A stretch of 32,553 nucleotides of DNA, taken from positions 1 to 32,553 of the forward strand of contig JAEIOG010000060.1 of NCBI GenBank assembly GCA_016342495.1. Direction: 5' to 3'. The DNA comes from Phycisphaerae bacterium. GTDB taxonomy: Bacteria > Planctomycetota > Phycisphaerae > Sedimentisphaerales > SM23-30. The notes under the pieces are model-generated. The model saw nothing but the letters and a program-made list of their open reading frames with translations. It was not told the origin of the DNA and did not search any database. Of this stretch, positions 16,770 to 25,392 are shown one piece after another. Position numbers and translations under genes: made by a program. The number at the start of each line of letters is the position of its first letter. Within the stretch, counting starts at the first letter, position 1.

Positions 16770-19679
16770 TTATTTCTTGTCATGCATTGTCACGGGATAA
16801 CGACTTTCATTTGCCCCTTTCGGGTCATACCACAAACTCTGCCAGTACAATTCATCCAGTTTATATACATTTACCCCATCTTTATCCAGATCAAATTCAC
16901 TCGGCAATACACCATATCTTTTCATCTCTCGAATATAGGCATCTCTTGGCCGGAAATTAGCCATGTCAAAACGTGTCACTTCTTCGAGCTTGTCTTTGCC
17001 GGCCTGAACCATGCCCAATATCGCCTGATAATCCTTATCCGTTTTATCTTTAAATACAATCGGATGCTCTTTTTTATCTTCGGTATCAATGGCATAGCCA
17101 CCTGCGGTTTTTGCCAGTGGTGCCAAAAGCATCAGCGACTTCTCCGGATGACTAAGATTAAACACCGTATGCCTCGACAGCATCAATGCCTTATCGTTCC
17201 AGTCTGGCCGCCAGAAACTGATACCTCTTTCATCGGAAAGTTTCGTTGGTAATCGTAAATGATCTTTATGGCATTCACTGCACCTGTTCTCAATTGCAGC
17301 AGCAGCCTTAATCGACTCTGGCCAGGAATAGTCTGCATTAATCCTCTGATAATTTTCCTGATAGCCACCAATCATCCCCGTGCCAAGTGCCGCATAAGTT
17401 CCTGGATACACCGCCGCCGACTCAATCCAGAATCTAATCTTTTTAATTTCATTTTCTGACAAGTTCACATCATGATGTTTGTTCAATACTTTTTTCATTA
17501 ATGGACTTGGATAAGCCCCCAATGAATAAGGTGGGAAATTACTTACCGGATTATTTCTCCCATCAATAAATTGCCTGTGCATTGTCAAAGTCATATAGCT
17601 ATGGCTGAACATCGGCCCATGATCCCCCGCCAAAAGTACCTTGGCATTGCGATTGTCCGGGTTATGGCATTTAACACAATGCTTATCCAGTATCGGCTGT
17701 ATATCCCTCGGAAAATCAAACAACTGCGGTATCCCGGCAATCGGCGTGGGCTTATTTGCCTGCTTCATCGCCGCCATCGGTGCCATCGCCGATACCCGGT
17801 CAGGCGTTGTGGTTCGTTCTTCATGGCATCCGATACAGCTGCTTAGTTCACCGGGAGCGACTGATGTAAAACTCTGCATCCTTTTAACTGCATTATCATC
17901 TTTATCCAAAGCTATAAAAAATACCGATCGATTCGCCGGCAGCTCCATATAAGCCGAACCATCTGCCTCTACCGGCACCGTCCCAAGAATTCTTTCAAGT
18001 GTAAAAGTCCCGCCATAGGTCAGCGGGTCCATTCCCCCGGTATAATTAATCGGCTTGGGCAGGGTTTCCATAATCAGCAGCTTTTTCACTGTCCCTTTTT
18101 CAACCTCTCCCATATTGCGCCCAATATAAACATTAGTCAACAGTAGTTTACCGGTCGCTTCTTCGAGATTTATCCGGTCAGGAATAATCGCTTCCCGTTG
18201 GCGTTTCATAATCGGTCTGGGCTCGTGGCATTGATAACCCAATTTCGACGATAGTAAATTTATCTTATACAGAACAATTGCGCTGCCATCACTACCCATT
18301 AGCTGAATAGTTCGGTCATTTGCCACGATAAATGCATCATCGGACAGCGGATAAGGATCGCGAAATCCCCATTGAGAATTAATGATTTTTTTCGCCCCAA
18401 TATTATCCGGCCCATATTTATCCGTTACCAAAGCCACATGTCCATTATGCTCGGTAGCTCCATGGCCCGGCGAATCTATCATCAGCACATCGCCAGTGCC
18501 CGGTATTGGTTTTGCATCAATGTAAACGCTACCCGGATGAAAATTACCATAATATACCGTTTGATTAGTCCCATCAGGATTAGTTGTCCACAAGTGATGA
18601 TAATGTACCTGGCTCCTGTCGATATATTCCCAGCGTGTATATAATATCCGGCCATCCGGCAAAACCCATGGCGTATTATCATGTTCGATATTAGCCGATA
18701 TCTGATGAATATTCTGCCCATCACCATCGCAGCGATAGAGAACCGCCACCTGTGTCAACCAGCAGTTCACCCATCGGTTTCCGCGACTGGATACAAACAT
18801 TATCTTGCCATCGGGCAGATACGTTGGCTCAAAATCATCATAAGGCCCATCAGTCAACTGCTTTAACCCGCTGCCATCAATATTGATTTCCCAAAGATGG
18901 AAATTGTTTTCATCACCTTTACGATATGAAAATAATATCTTTTTCGCATCATAATGAACGATAGGGTCTCTTACCGACCCTGCCGCATCATCAAGCAATA
19001 TCGTTAGTTCTTCCGTGTCCAAATTGTATTTGCAAAGCTGCCCCCCAGGCTTATGAGGTTTGCGGTTGGCGTCTTCTGCATAATAACCAAAATTTGCATA
19101 CCAGTGCGGATCATTTCCAACCCGGCGCTGGGCGAAAACTATTTCTTTACATCCGAGCTGTTCTCGCCGTTTTTTTATCGCCTGGCGTTTGCGAAGTTCG
19201 ATTTGTTTGAAATATCCTTGCAGCTTCTCATTTATTTCCTTACTGGCAAATGATACTTCCCATATCGAATAAAGTCCGTGTGGTCCTTTTTTTATACAGT
19301 TAATCCTGACATAGCGACCGTTGGCATTTATCCCTTTATGTTCAATCGCACCTTCTTTGCCATTGGTTTCCGTAGCGATCACTTGCCAGTCCGCATGATC
19401 AGCAGAAATTGCAATTTCATATTCCGCGGCAAAAGCAACTTCCCATTTAATTACCATATCTTTAACAGGCAGGACTTCGCCAAAGTCAACTTCCAGGTAG
19501 CTTTTTACCTCTTCTGATTTACTGGCCCAGCGCGTACCGCCATCACCATCAAATGAATTTTGTGCCTGAAATCCCCTATCATATTCACTTGATGAATTAA
19601 AAGTGATTTCGCCAGCATAACAAAGAGAATTTGAAATCCCAATCAGCCTCAAAATTAATATCGCCAACTTTACCTTCAT
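16770..19679 (-). CDS. Discoidin plus HzsA-like triheme c-type protein
   Basis: A 969-residue exported protein. A signal peptide (1-22) is followed by an F5/8 type C (discoidin) domain (about 23-145) likely to bind glycan. A six- or seven-bladed TolB-like propeller (about 180-480) resembles the middle domain of hydrazine synthase alpha subunit. Three c-heme motifs follow: C615-I-G-C618-H, C668-V-K-C671-H and C800-S-E-C803-H. Non-anammox planctomycetes carry many such paralogues, so hydrazine synthesis is not implied. The start is ATG 19679 (or ATG 19682), where GGAG lies seven bases upstream and the signal peptide begins. A longer frame to 19775 has no ribosome binding site. The neighbouring diheme cytochrome is 25 bases downstream. 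Confidence 0.85.
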   Translation of the reverse strand: MKVKLAILILRLIGISNSLCYAGEITFNSSSEYDRGFQAQNSFDGDGGTRWASKSEEVKSYLEVDFGEVLPVKDMVIKWEVAFAAEYEIAISADHADWQVIATETNGKEGAIEHKGINANGRYVRINCIKKGPHGLYSIWEVSFASKEINEKLQGYFKQIELRKRQAIKKRREQLGCKEIVFAQRRVGNDPHWYANFGYYAEDANRKPHKPGGQLCKYNLDTEELTILLDDAAGSVRDPIVHYDAKKILFSYRKGDENNFHLWEINIDGSGLKQLTDGPYDDFEPTYLPDGKIMFVSSRGNRWVNCWLTQVAVLYRCDGDGQNIHQISANIEHDNTPWVLPDGRILYTRWEYIDRSQVHYHHLWTTNPDGTNQTVYYGNFHPGSVYIDAKPIPGTGDVLMIDSPGHGATEHNGHVALVTDKYGPDNIGAKKIINSQWGFRDPYPLSDDAFIVANDRTIQLMGSDGSAIVLYKINLLSSKLGYQCHEPRPIMKRQREAIIPDRINLEEATGKLLLTNVYIGRNMGEVEKGTVKKLLIMETLPKPINYTGGMDPLTYGGTFTLERILGTVPVEADGSAYMELPANRSVFFIALDKDDNAVKRMQSFTSVAPGELSSCIGCHEERTTTPDRVSAMAPMAAMKQANKPTPIAGIPQLFDFPRDIQPILDKHCVKCHNPDNRNAKVLLAGDHGPMFSHSYMTLTMHRQFIDGRNNPVSNFPPYSLGAYPSPLMKKVLNKHHDVNLSENEIKKIRFWIESAAVYPGTYAALGTGMIGGYQENYQRINADYSWPESIKAAAAIENRCSECHKDHLRLPTKLSDERGISFWRPDWNDKALMLSRHTVFNLSHPEKSLMLLAPLAKTAGGYAIDTEDKKEHPIVFKDKTDKDYQAILGMVQAGKDKLEEVTRFDMANFRPRDAYIREMKRYGVLPSEFDLDKDGVNVYKLDELYWQSLWYDPKGANESRYPVTMHDKK

Positions 19680-19781
19680 CATCTCACTCCAAAATTTTAT
19701 AACTAACTCAAACTGACCTTGCCAGAAAAAACTTGAATGGTTTTTGAAATAGCATTTACCGAAGGTAAATACCACAACTTT

Positions 19782-20477
19782 TCACTTACTTTTTAACGCT
19801 TTCCTTATCTCTTTGGCCACCTGCTCGGCAATAATTTTATACCCTTCAGGTTTATAATGCACATTCCCCGGCCCGATAAAATATTCTTTATCCAGTTTAC
19901 TGGTTACTTCCCATATATCATTGATAGCTACGCCATTCCTTTTCATTACCGCTTCTGCTGCCTTATTATATTTAATATCATCACCAACAAATCTCCCCGC
20001 TTCACCTTCGGGCACCATCGAGATCGTCCCCCATATCAATTTGGCATTCGTCTGCTTCAGTCTTGCCACCAGCTTTTCCAGATTCGCGGCATATTCTTCC
20101 GGGGTTGCTGTTATCTTGCCATTTACTTTGTCGCGATTACCTTGAACTTTTGATTCAGGATGACGATAACATAAATCCCAAAGCCCCCAGTTAAAATGAA
20201 TCACATCCCATTTATGATCCCCCAGCCATTTATCAATATTTTCCACTCCCCGCTCTGTTGGCCCGCAATTAACAGAATACCCATCCAGGTCCCCCGGCCG
20301 CGCAACGATAGCTTCATCTTTGAGCATCTCCTTGACGAAGGGCTTATATCCAATTGAAATCGAATCACCAATAATCAAAACCTTCGCCGGCCCCACCCGC
20401 TTGACCGTCTTATTACCACAGCCAACCAAACAAAAACTCAAAACCAAAACCATCATAAAACCAAAAATCTTTTTCAT
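19782..20477 (-). CDS. SGNH/GDSL hydrolase-type lipoprotein
   Basis: A 231-residue envelope hydrolase-like lipoprotein. The N-terminal signal ends in lipobox LVGC20. Block I is IIGDSISIGY with S39 as nucleophile; FNWGLWD follows as the Gly/Asn block; and NVHYKPEGY contains H207. The residue three before that His is Gly204, where the catalytic Asp of DxxH normally sits, so the triad may be incomplete or the Asp supplied from elsewhere. Relatives deacetylate or de-esterify sugars. The start is ATG 20477 after GGAG; a longer frame to 20489 is less likely. The gene is upstream of the HzsA-like gene on the same strand, about 100 bases away. Confidence 0.82.
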   Translation of the reverse strand: MKKIFGFMMVLVLSFCLVGCGNKTVKRVGPAKVLIIGDSISIGYKPFVKEMLKDEAIVARPGDLDGYSVNCGPTERGVENIDKWLGDHKWDVIHFNWGLWDLCYRHPESKVQGNRDKVNGKITATPEEYAANLEKLVARLKQTNAKLIWGTISMVPEGEAGRFVGDDIKYNKAAEAVMKRNGVAINDIWEVTSKLDKEYFIGPGNVHYKPEGYKIIAEQVAKEIRKALKSK

Positions 20478-20496
20478 AATTATCTCCATCGGTACG

Positions 20497-20550
20497 GTGG
20501 GTCATGCCCACGCTGTTTTCCTATCCTGCAAATCCAGTTAATCCTGTCTA
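20497..20550. repeat. Short palindrome and AATCC-type repeat
   Basis: GTGGG (20497-20501) faces CCCAC across TCATG, within a GCTGTT-flanked element like others at 23448 and 29417. CCTGCAAATCCAGTTAATCC follows at about 20525, a motif that recurs widely in bacterial intergenic DNA. Confidence 0.45.
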
Positions 20551-20556
20551 AAAAAA

Positions 20557-21186
20557 TTACTCTTCTTTCACTCGCCAGCTCCAAAGCAGCCCGCCTAAAA
20601 ACAAAGCACCAAGATACAATCCGCCAGCTATAACAAAAAACAAAGTCGCAATCCCTTCTTCTAGTCCGCATTCCTTATTAAAAATTACCAGCCTTCCTTT
20701 CAGGTTTTCAAGTTCGCCTATTTCATTATCTAACAAAAATTCATACTTGTATCTTTTACCATATAATTTCATAGTCTGCAAAAAATAAACATCATTTCTT
20801 TCAGCGTACCGCATCATATTATTGTTCGGCTCGTTTTTCCGCAAATACCTGTATGGCTCATCTAAAATAACATCTTTCCCATCTCCGCCAACTTCTCTAA
20901 TGTCAAACTCATAAACCATTTGCTCCAGTACCTTTTCATCGGCACTGCCCGGCTCAATCAGTATCCCCAGATATTGCCCATGAAAACAACTGACATCAAT
21001 ATCAAATTCGCCACTATATTTCCCTTTTTCTCCCAGCTTGATTTCAACATCAATAAACTTTTTAGCATAGTTAGCCAAAGCCATATTCCTCAAATGTACC
21101 CCGCCAAAAACCGTATACGTCCCCCCAATAACCAGACCCACCACAACAATAATCCCCAGCCAATTTAAAATTAAACTTTTTTTCAT
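20557..21186 (-). CDS. Bitopic membrane protein of unknown function
   Basis: I do not recognise this 209-residue protein. It has two hydrophobic helices, at about 8-28 and about 180-203, enclosing an extracytoplasmic domain of about 150 residues that is rich in charged residues and probably beta-structured (SGEFDIDVSCFHGQYLGILI). The short C-terminal tail WSWRVKEE is cytoplasmic by charge. GGCAGG precedes the start. It lies on the same strand as the SGNH and cytochrome genes and about 80 bases upstream of the SGNH gene, so it may belong to the same transcript. Homology was not testable here. Confidence 0.6.
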   Translation of the reverse strand: MKKSLILNWLGIIVVVGLVIGGTYTVFGGVHLRNMALANYAKKFIDVEIKLGEKGKYSGEFDIDVSCFHGQYLGILIEPGSADEKVLEQMVYEFDIREVGGDGKDVILDEPYRYLRKNEPNNNMMRYAERNDVYFLQTMKLYGKRYKYEFLLDNEIGELENLKGRLVIFNKECGLEEGIATLFFVIAGGLYLGALFLGGLLWSWRVKEE

Positions 21187-21368
21187 TATACCTGCCTCTT
21201 GCTTTCCTACTCTCTTTCAGCCCGGTAGCCCCAGCCATACCCATGCTGTTTTTCTCCCATCATTTTCATCTGTCGGTAAATGATCATAATGACAAATTTC
21301 ACGCTTGACTACAAAACGATATTTTAAGCTTTTTCCACAGGCCAATACACAACCAACTCCCCGCCATA

Positions 21369-22841
21369 TTAATTATAGAAATCATGTATCAAAATATCAT
21401 AACCTCTCTTCCCGCCATCGTCTCTCTGGTTGTCCCCAACACTATATATTATATATCCTTTTCCTTCTGATAATTGTATATATTTAAGCTTTTTGCCATC
21501 ATATTGATCAACAGGTATTTTCTCAATAAATTCACCAACTAAATTTTCACTTTCAGTTGGCAGTTTATTATATTTAAGTTTATACTTCTCGATAGTAACC
21601 GTCATTTTTCCTAATGACAATATTGTTTCATAACGTCTGCAATGTTCAGGATATTCGTTAAAAAATCCACTCGAGTAACGGTATGGATATTTACTTATTA
21701 TTTTAGATTTTCCTAACAACTTTGTTTCTTTAATGTTTTCCGGATAATCCATTCCAGCAATTTTAATCTTTTTCTCTAAGATAAGCAATGCATTATAAAA
21801 ATCTTCATATTTGCCTTCGAACTTGTAATCGATTTCTCTGAGAGTACTTAATTCGAAAAAGTCATCCTCAAATAGGTTCGATGTACTCAATATGTCATCT
21901 TTTTCATCTATGATGCGTGCCTGCTCTGCTATTAAACCTTGCTGATAACCTTGAATATTATCATATCCCTCATTAATGATTTTTCCCAGTTTGTCCAGAT
22001 GTTCTTTATTGAAATCGCAAATTTTAAATAATTGATTTGCCAGTCTCACCGCTGTATTTCTCATTTCGTTGCCCTCTGATATTATATAAATATTGGTTGC
22101 GCCATTGAGAGTATTTGCCAGCAGAAACTTCATCTCAACTGCTTTGACCGCCTCGATATATTGGCCTTCCTGACCCATTACTATGCCATAAAGACCTATC
22201 AGCTCATCAGCTTTCCATAAATTCTCATATATATCAGATTCATTTATGTATGAGAGGTTTTGATATTTGTCTTGTCTATACAATATTTTTTCTATTTGTT
22301 TTAATGCTTTGGCATTATCACTTAAATAATCTTTGGCAGCTTTCATCTGGTATTTATTCAACTCATCTTTAATCTCGCTTGCCCCGCATATTACCAGCGT
22401 TGCATCGTTTTTTTCTTCCCAGTCTTCAGGGATTTTTGTGCGATATTTTTCTGGCAGGGGGGCTGAAATTCTTGTAGGCATCCCCATCCCCATACCCATA
22501 GGCATACCCATTCGTGTAGAATTAGCCTGAGCTGTACTAATTGGATAATAATCTTTTCGACGATCTTCTGGTATTGATTTGGTTTCCCACTCTATTATCA
22601 ATTTAATTGCTGCAATCAGGTCTTTTACTTTATTATTTTCAGCTTTGATTTTATTATTTTTAAGCTTAACTTCAGCAATGCTGATAGGGTATCCTTGCTC
22701 TTTAAGTTTTTCGATATGACTGTCTATCCGATATCTACTGATTTGCCGTTCACATAATCCGACAATCAGTACTAAGACGGGAAAGATGAAGAAAAATATT
22801 ATTGTTGCCCACCAAACTGATATTTTTGGTTTTTTGAACAT
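21369..22841 (-). CDS. Membrane-anchored protein with pseudopilin-like C-terminus
   Basis: A 490-residue protein of unknown role. One transmembrane helix (about 12-30) is followed by a long helical extracytoplasmic region. The C-terminal GKGYIIYSVGDNQRDDGGK resembles the calcium-loop tail of GspG-like pseudopilins, a motif also seen at the ends of other planctomycete membrane proteins. A Met-Gly tract (MGMPMGMGMGMP) sits in a poorly conserved segment near residue 113. The start is ATG 22841, with GCAGGTG just upstream; the GTG codon before it is a poorer choice. It heads the minus-strand group of envelope genes. Confidence 0.6.
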   Translation of the reverse strand: MFKKPKISVWWATIIFFFIFPVLVLIVGLCERQISRYRIDSHIEKLKEQGYPISIAEVKLKNNKIKAENNKVKDLIAAIKLIIEWETKSIPEDRRKDYYPISTAQANSTRMGMPMGMGMGMPTRISAPLPEKYRTKIPEDWEEKNDATLVICGASEIKDELNKYQMKAAKDYLSDNAKALKQIEKILYRQDKYQNLSYINESDIYENLWKADELIGLYGIVMGQEGQYIEAVKAVEMKFLLANTLNGATNIYIISEGNEMRNTAVRLANQLFKICDFNKEHLDKLGKIINEGYDNIQGYQQGLIAEQARIIDEKDDILSTSNLFEDDFFELSTLREIDYKFEGKYEDFYNALLILEKKIKIAGMDYPENIKETKLLGKSKIISKYPYRYSSGFFNEYPEHCRRYETILSLGKMTVTIEKYKLKYNKLPTESENLVGEFIEKIPVDQYDGKKLKYIQLSEGKGYIIYSVGDNQRDDGGKRGYDILIHDFYN

Positions 22842-23005
22842 CACACACCTGCTTTCATAATACTCCCCTCATATTTTATGACGCTTAAGAATATGAGATG
22901 TTCACCAAGTCTTAAAATTTATAAATTTCTACTTACACCTTGCCACTTGTCAATCACCCTAAAAACATTTATAATACCCAGCATAATCATGATTCAAAAG
23001 ACCCC

Positions 23006-23033
23006 TTATGCCTTTTGCCTTATGCCTTATGCC
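23006..23033. repeat. TTATGCC heptamer array, left copy
   Basis: Four tandem heptamers: TTATGCC, TTTTGCC, TTATGCC, TTATGCC. They end 40 bases before the YkgJ gene. A second array follows the gene. Confidence 0.85.
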
Positions 23034-23073
23034 TGAATAAAAACTATAACTCCCTATTTAACAGGAGCTTACA

Positions 23074-23439
23074 TTGTCAGACGAACCCCTATGCCAAAAA
23101 TGTGCAGGTCTTTGCTGCCGTTATATTGCTTTACCTATCGACACCCCCGAGGACTTCGATGAATTCGAAGATGTACGCTGGTATCTGGCCCACGAGGGCA
23201 TTTCTGTTTTTGTCGAAGATGACTTGTGGTATATCAATGTCGCTACTCGCTGCCGCTTCCTGGGTCGCGATAATCTCTGTGGCATCTACGAAGAACGCCC
23301 CAGAATCTGCCGGTCTTATACTGAAGCCAACTGTGATTTCCATTCCGGCGACTATGGCTATGACCAATACTTCACCAGTATTGAAGAAATCGACCAATAC
23401 ATGAAAGATAAAGATATAAAACCCAAAAAACGAAAATAA
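23074..23439 (+). CDS. YkgJ-family cysteine-cluster protein
   Basis: A 121-residue protein with the CxxC-x3-CC pattern typical of the YkgJ/zinc-iron chelatase group: C7-x-x-C10-x3-C14-C15, then C60, C69, C79 and C87. These Cys are likely to bind a metal or an Fe-S cluster. The start is TTG 23074, with AGGAG six bases upstream; no ATG fits. The gene sits between two TTATGCC arrays and upstream of hisS by 145 bases. Its role is unknown. Confidence 0.82.
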   Translation: MSDEPLCQKCAGLCCRYIALPIDTPEDFDEFEDVRWYLAHEGISVFVEDDLWYINVATRCRFLGRDNLCGIYEERPRICRSYTEANCDFHSGDYGYDQYFTSIEEIDQYMKDKDIKPKKRK

Positions 23440-23447
23440 CCGGTAGG

Positions 23448-23462
23448 ATGGGCTCTGCCCAT
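23448..23462. repeat. ATGGGC-TCT-GCCCAT palindromic repeat
   Basis: Exact 6-bp arms around three bases, flanked by GTAGG and GCTGAT. Related elements are at 20497, 26370, 26669, 26753 and 29417. It lies eight bases after the YkgJ gene and could also act as its terminator. Confidence 0.75.
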
Positions 23463-23475
23463 GCTGATATTAAAC

Positions 23476-23510
23476 TTATGCCTTATGCCTTATGCCTTAT
23501 GCCTTATGCC
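23476..23510. repeat. TTATGCC heptamer array, right copy
   Basis: Five perfect tandem copies of TTATGCC between the YkgJ gene and hisS. Copy number is likely to vary between strains. Confidence 0.9.
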
Positions 23511-23584
23511 TAAAATATATCCCCATGCTTAATATCACACAAACATAAAACTAAGCAGAACCAAAAATACTATAGGATAAAACA

Positions 23585-24880
23585 ATGTCAAAAGTATCAC
23601 CCGTTAAGGGAACCCGGGACTTCTACCCCGAACAGATGGCTATACGCAACTGGATTCTCGATGGCTGGAAAGCCTCTTCCATTCGCAATGGCTTCCTCGA
23701 ATATGATGGCCCAATTTTCGAACACCTCCAGCTTTTCACTCAGAAATCCGGTGAAGGTATCGCTTCGGAACTTTTCAGCTTCACCGACCGGGGTGACCGG
23801 GCGATGGCTATCCGACCAGAAATGACGCCAACTCTGGCACGTATGGTTAACCAGCAAATCAATGCATTGCCCAGACCTATTAAATGGTTTTCCATGCCAC
23901 GCTGCTGCCGGGCCGAAAAACCCCAAAAAGGACGTTTGCGTGAATTTTTCCAGTGGAATGTCGATATCATCGGCCCGGAATCTGTTTTAGCTGACGCCGA
24001 ATGTATTTTCACCGCGGTAGATTATCTCCGAAGCGTTGGCCTGAAGCCAGATGATATTCAATGTAAACTCTCTTCTCGCAAGATGTTAGCATTATTATTA
24101 GAAGATCAGGGATTCAGCGAAGATGAGCTGGAACCTTTATATGTACTATTAGACAAACGCCCCAAACTTTCCGATGCGGCTTTTAGTGAATTACTCGAAA
24201 AAACCGTACCCGATGCCGCTAAACGTGAAAAAATGATGGCTATTCAGGCATTGAAATCAGTTGATGAAATTGATGAATTAGCCACCGGTGATGCGGCTAA
24301 AGAGTCGGTTGCAGAATTGCGAGAGTTATTTAACTTCCTTGATAGCATGGGGATAGGGCAATATTGCACTTTTGATATTTCTATTGTTCGAGGCCTGGCA
24401 TACTACACTGGCCCGGTTTTTGAAATCCACGATATGAAAGGTTCGCTTCGGGCGGTTTGTGGTGGCGGACGCTATGATAATCTGCTTGCCGGCCTTGGTG
24501 GCCAAAAGGTTACTGGTACAGGTTTTGGTATGGGCGATGTGGTTTTGGAAATTCTGCTGACTGAACGAGGTTTACTGGATGTTAAAACACAAAATATGGA
24601 TTTTTTCATCATAGATGCAGATAAAGAGCGTTTTGAAGATGTTTTAAAACTTACTTTCCAACTGCGATCTCGAGGTTATTCTGCTTCATTTAGTTATAAA
24701 CGTGCCGCTATTGGCAAACAATTTAAGCAGGCTACCACCCAAAATGCCCGTTTTTCAATTATTATTGAGCCTGATTTCCCGGAAAATTCAAATATAAATA
24801 TTAAAAATCTTGCTGATGGTTCACAGCATCAGTATTTCCTGGAAGAATTCTTAGCTGATCCTACGATTGCGATGAATTAG
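23585..24880 (+). CDS. hisS: Histidyl-tRNA synthetase
   Basis: Charges tRNA-His with histidine in the cytoplasm. The 431-residue class II synthetase has the N-terminal GTRDFYP motif (about 9-15), motif 2 around R109 to R119, the histidine-specific block R269-GLAYYTG (usually RGLDYYTG), CGGGRYDNL (about 292-300), and a C-terminal anticodon-binding domain with AIGKQFKQA. The Ala in RGLAYYTG is an uncommon substitution, but the rest matches a bona fide enzyme and not the HisZ regulator. AGGAT precedes ATG 23585. The retron lies downstream on the same strand. Confidence 0.95.
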   Translation: MSKVSPVKGTRDFYPEQMAIRNWILDGWKASSIRNGFLEYDGPIFEHLQLFTQKSGEGIASELFSFTDRGDRAMAIRPEMTPTLARMVNQQINALPRPIKWFSMPRCCRAEKPQKGRLREFFQWNVDIIGPESVLADAECIFTAVDYLRSVGLKPDDIQCKLSSRKMLALLLEDQGFSEDELEPLYVLLDKRPKLSDAAFSELLEKTVPDAAKREKMMAIQALKSVDEIDELATGDAAKESVAELRELFNFLDSMGIGQYCTFDISIVRGLAYYTGPVFEIHDMKGSLRAVCGGGRYDNLLAGLGGQKVTGTGFGMGDVVLEILLTERGLLDVKTQNMDFFIIDADKERFEDVLKLTFQLRSRGYSASFSYKRAAIGKQFKQATTQNARFSIIIEPDFPENSNINIKNLADGSQHQYFLEEFLADPTIAMN

Positions 24881-25217
24881 AGACCGGGGGATATTGGGCT
24901 TTCCAAATTATGATTACATATTAGGCCATTTCGGTAAGGTTGGCCCATATTGATTGATTTAAGTAGTAGCTTGTTTAGGCATGTCGATAAATCGGGTACG
25001 CCAAAGGGTACCAAACGACACTTTTTCTACCAATAATTACACTTTTTCCGATAAAATGTCAGTTTTTTGCAGGCATAAAAACCGAAATTTTAGTTTTTTA
25101 CTATGCTATTTATTTAAAAACACCCATCTTGTAGGCCCAGAATTCCCATTGGTTTAGTCGGTGTTTTTTTTGGGTACTTCTATTTTATTATTGCATATCA
25201 AGTACAATGATCTTAAA
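24881..25217. other. AT-rich spacer between hisS and the retron RNA
   Basis: No gene. It includes a GGCCA/TGGCC inverted repeat (about 24923-24944) and the terminator-like structure at 25116-25171. A retron promoter may be here; TATTAT at 25186-25191 has no clear -35 box. Confidence 0.5.
25116..25171 (+). terminator. Long-loop terminator-like structure upstream of the retron
   Basis: AAAAACACC (25116-25124) pairs with GGTGTTTTT (25160-25168), and the T run extends to 25171. The 35-base loop is long for a terminator. It could shield the retron from hisS read-through. Confidence 0.4.
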
Positions 25218-25340
25218 CTGAATTCACCTTGGCGTTGCTCAAATGCAGAGCACAGAGAGCTGATGTTTCGTCAGCCGGGTTCCAATTTTGGTTCCTTAAA
25301 GTTTTTGTATGGAGTCGCACTCCATAGCAAGGTATTTCAG
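25218..25340 (+). ncRNA. Candidate retron msr-msd RNA
   Basis: A complete retron RNA layout of about 123 bases. a1 (25218-25231, CTGAA TTC ACCTTG) pairs with a2 (25328-25340, CAAGGT AT TTCAG): 11 pairs around a small internal loop. Right after a1 comes GGCG, which resembles the branch region TTAGCG of Ec86; G25232 is the likely branch base. The msr has hairpin TGCTC/GAGCA (25236-25252) and hairpin GCTGATG-TTT-CGTCAGC (25259-25275), a 7-bp stem with the UUU loop typical of retron msr. The msd region (about 25276-25327) ends in a perfect 8-bp hairpin TATGGAGT/ACTCCATA (25308-25326). It lies 52 bases before the RT gene. The predicted cDNA is short, about 50 bases. Confidence 0.75.
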
Positions 25341-25374
25341 ATGCGGGTTTATTTTTTCCTGCATCTGATTTTTT
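25338..25374 (+). terminator. Terminator-like hairpin between msr-msd and the RT
   Basis: CAGATGCGGG (25338-25347) pairs with CCTGCATCTG (25358-25367), ten pairs including one G-U, around a U-rich 10-base loop, followed by ATTTTTTC. Its first three bases are also the last three of a2, so full a1/a2 pairing and this hairpin compete. It could attenuate RT expression relative to the RNA. Confidence 0.6.
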
Positions 25375-25392
25375 CATTCGAGGGATAAAAAT

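Noticed and set aside
16770-19679. Evidence for anammox hydrazine synthase
   Set aside because: Only the alpha-like middle domain is present, fused to a discoidin domain; such paralogues are common in non-anammox planctomycetes and no hzsB or hzsC genes are here.
22940-23404. 154-codon plus-strand frame over the YkgJ gene
   Set aside because: It overlaps the better supported Cys-cluster gene in another frame and includes the heptamer array.
23476-23510. Tandem repeats that might suggest a CRISPR array
   Set aside because: The 7-bp units have no spacers and no cas genes are near; this is a simple heptamer array.
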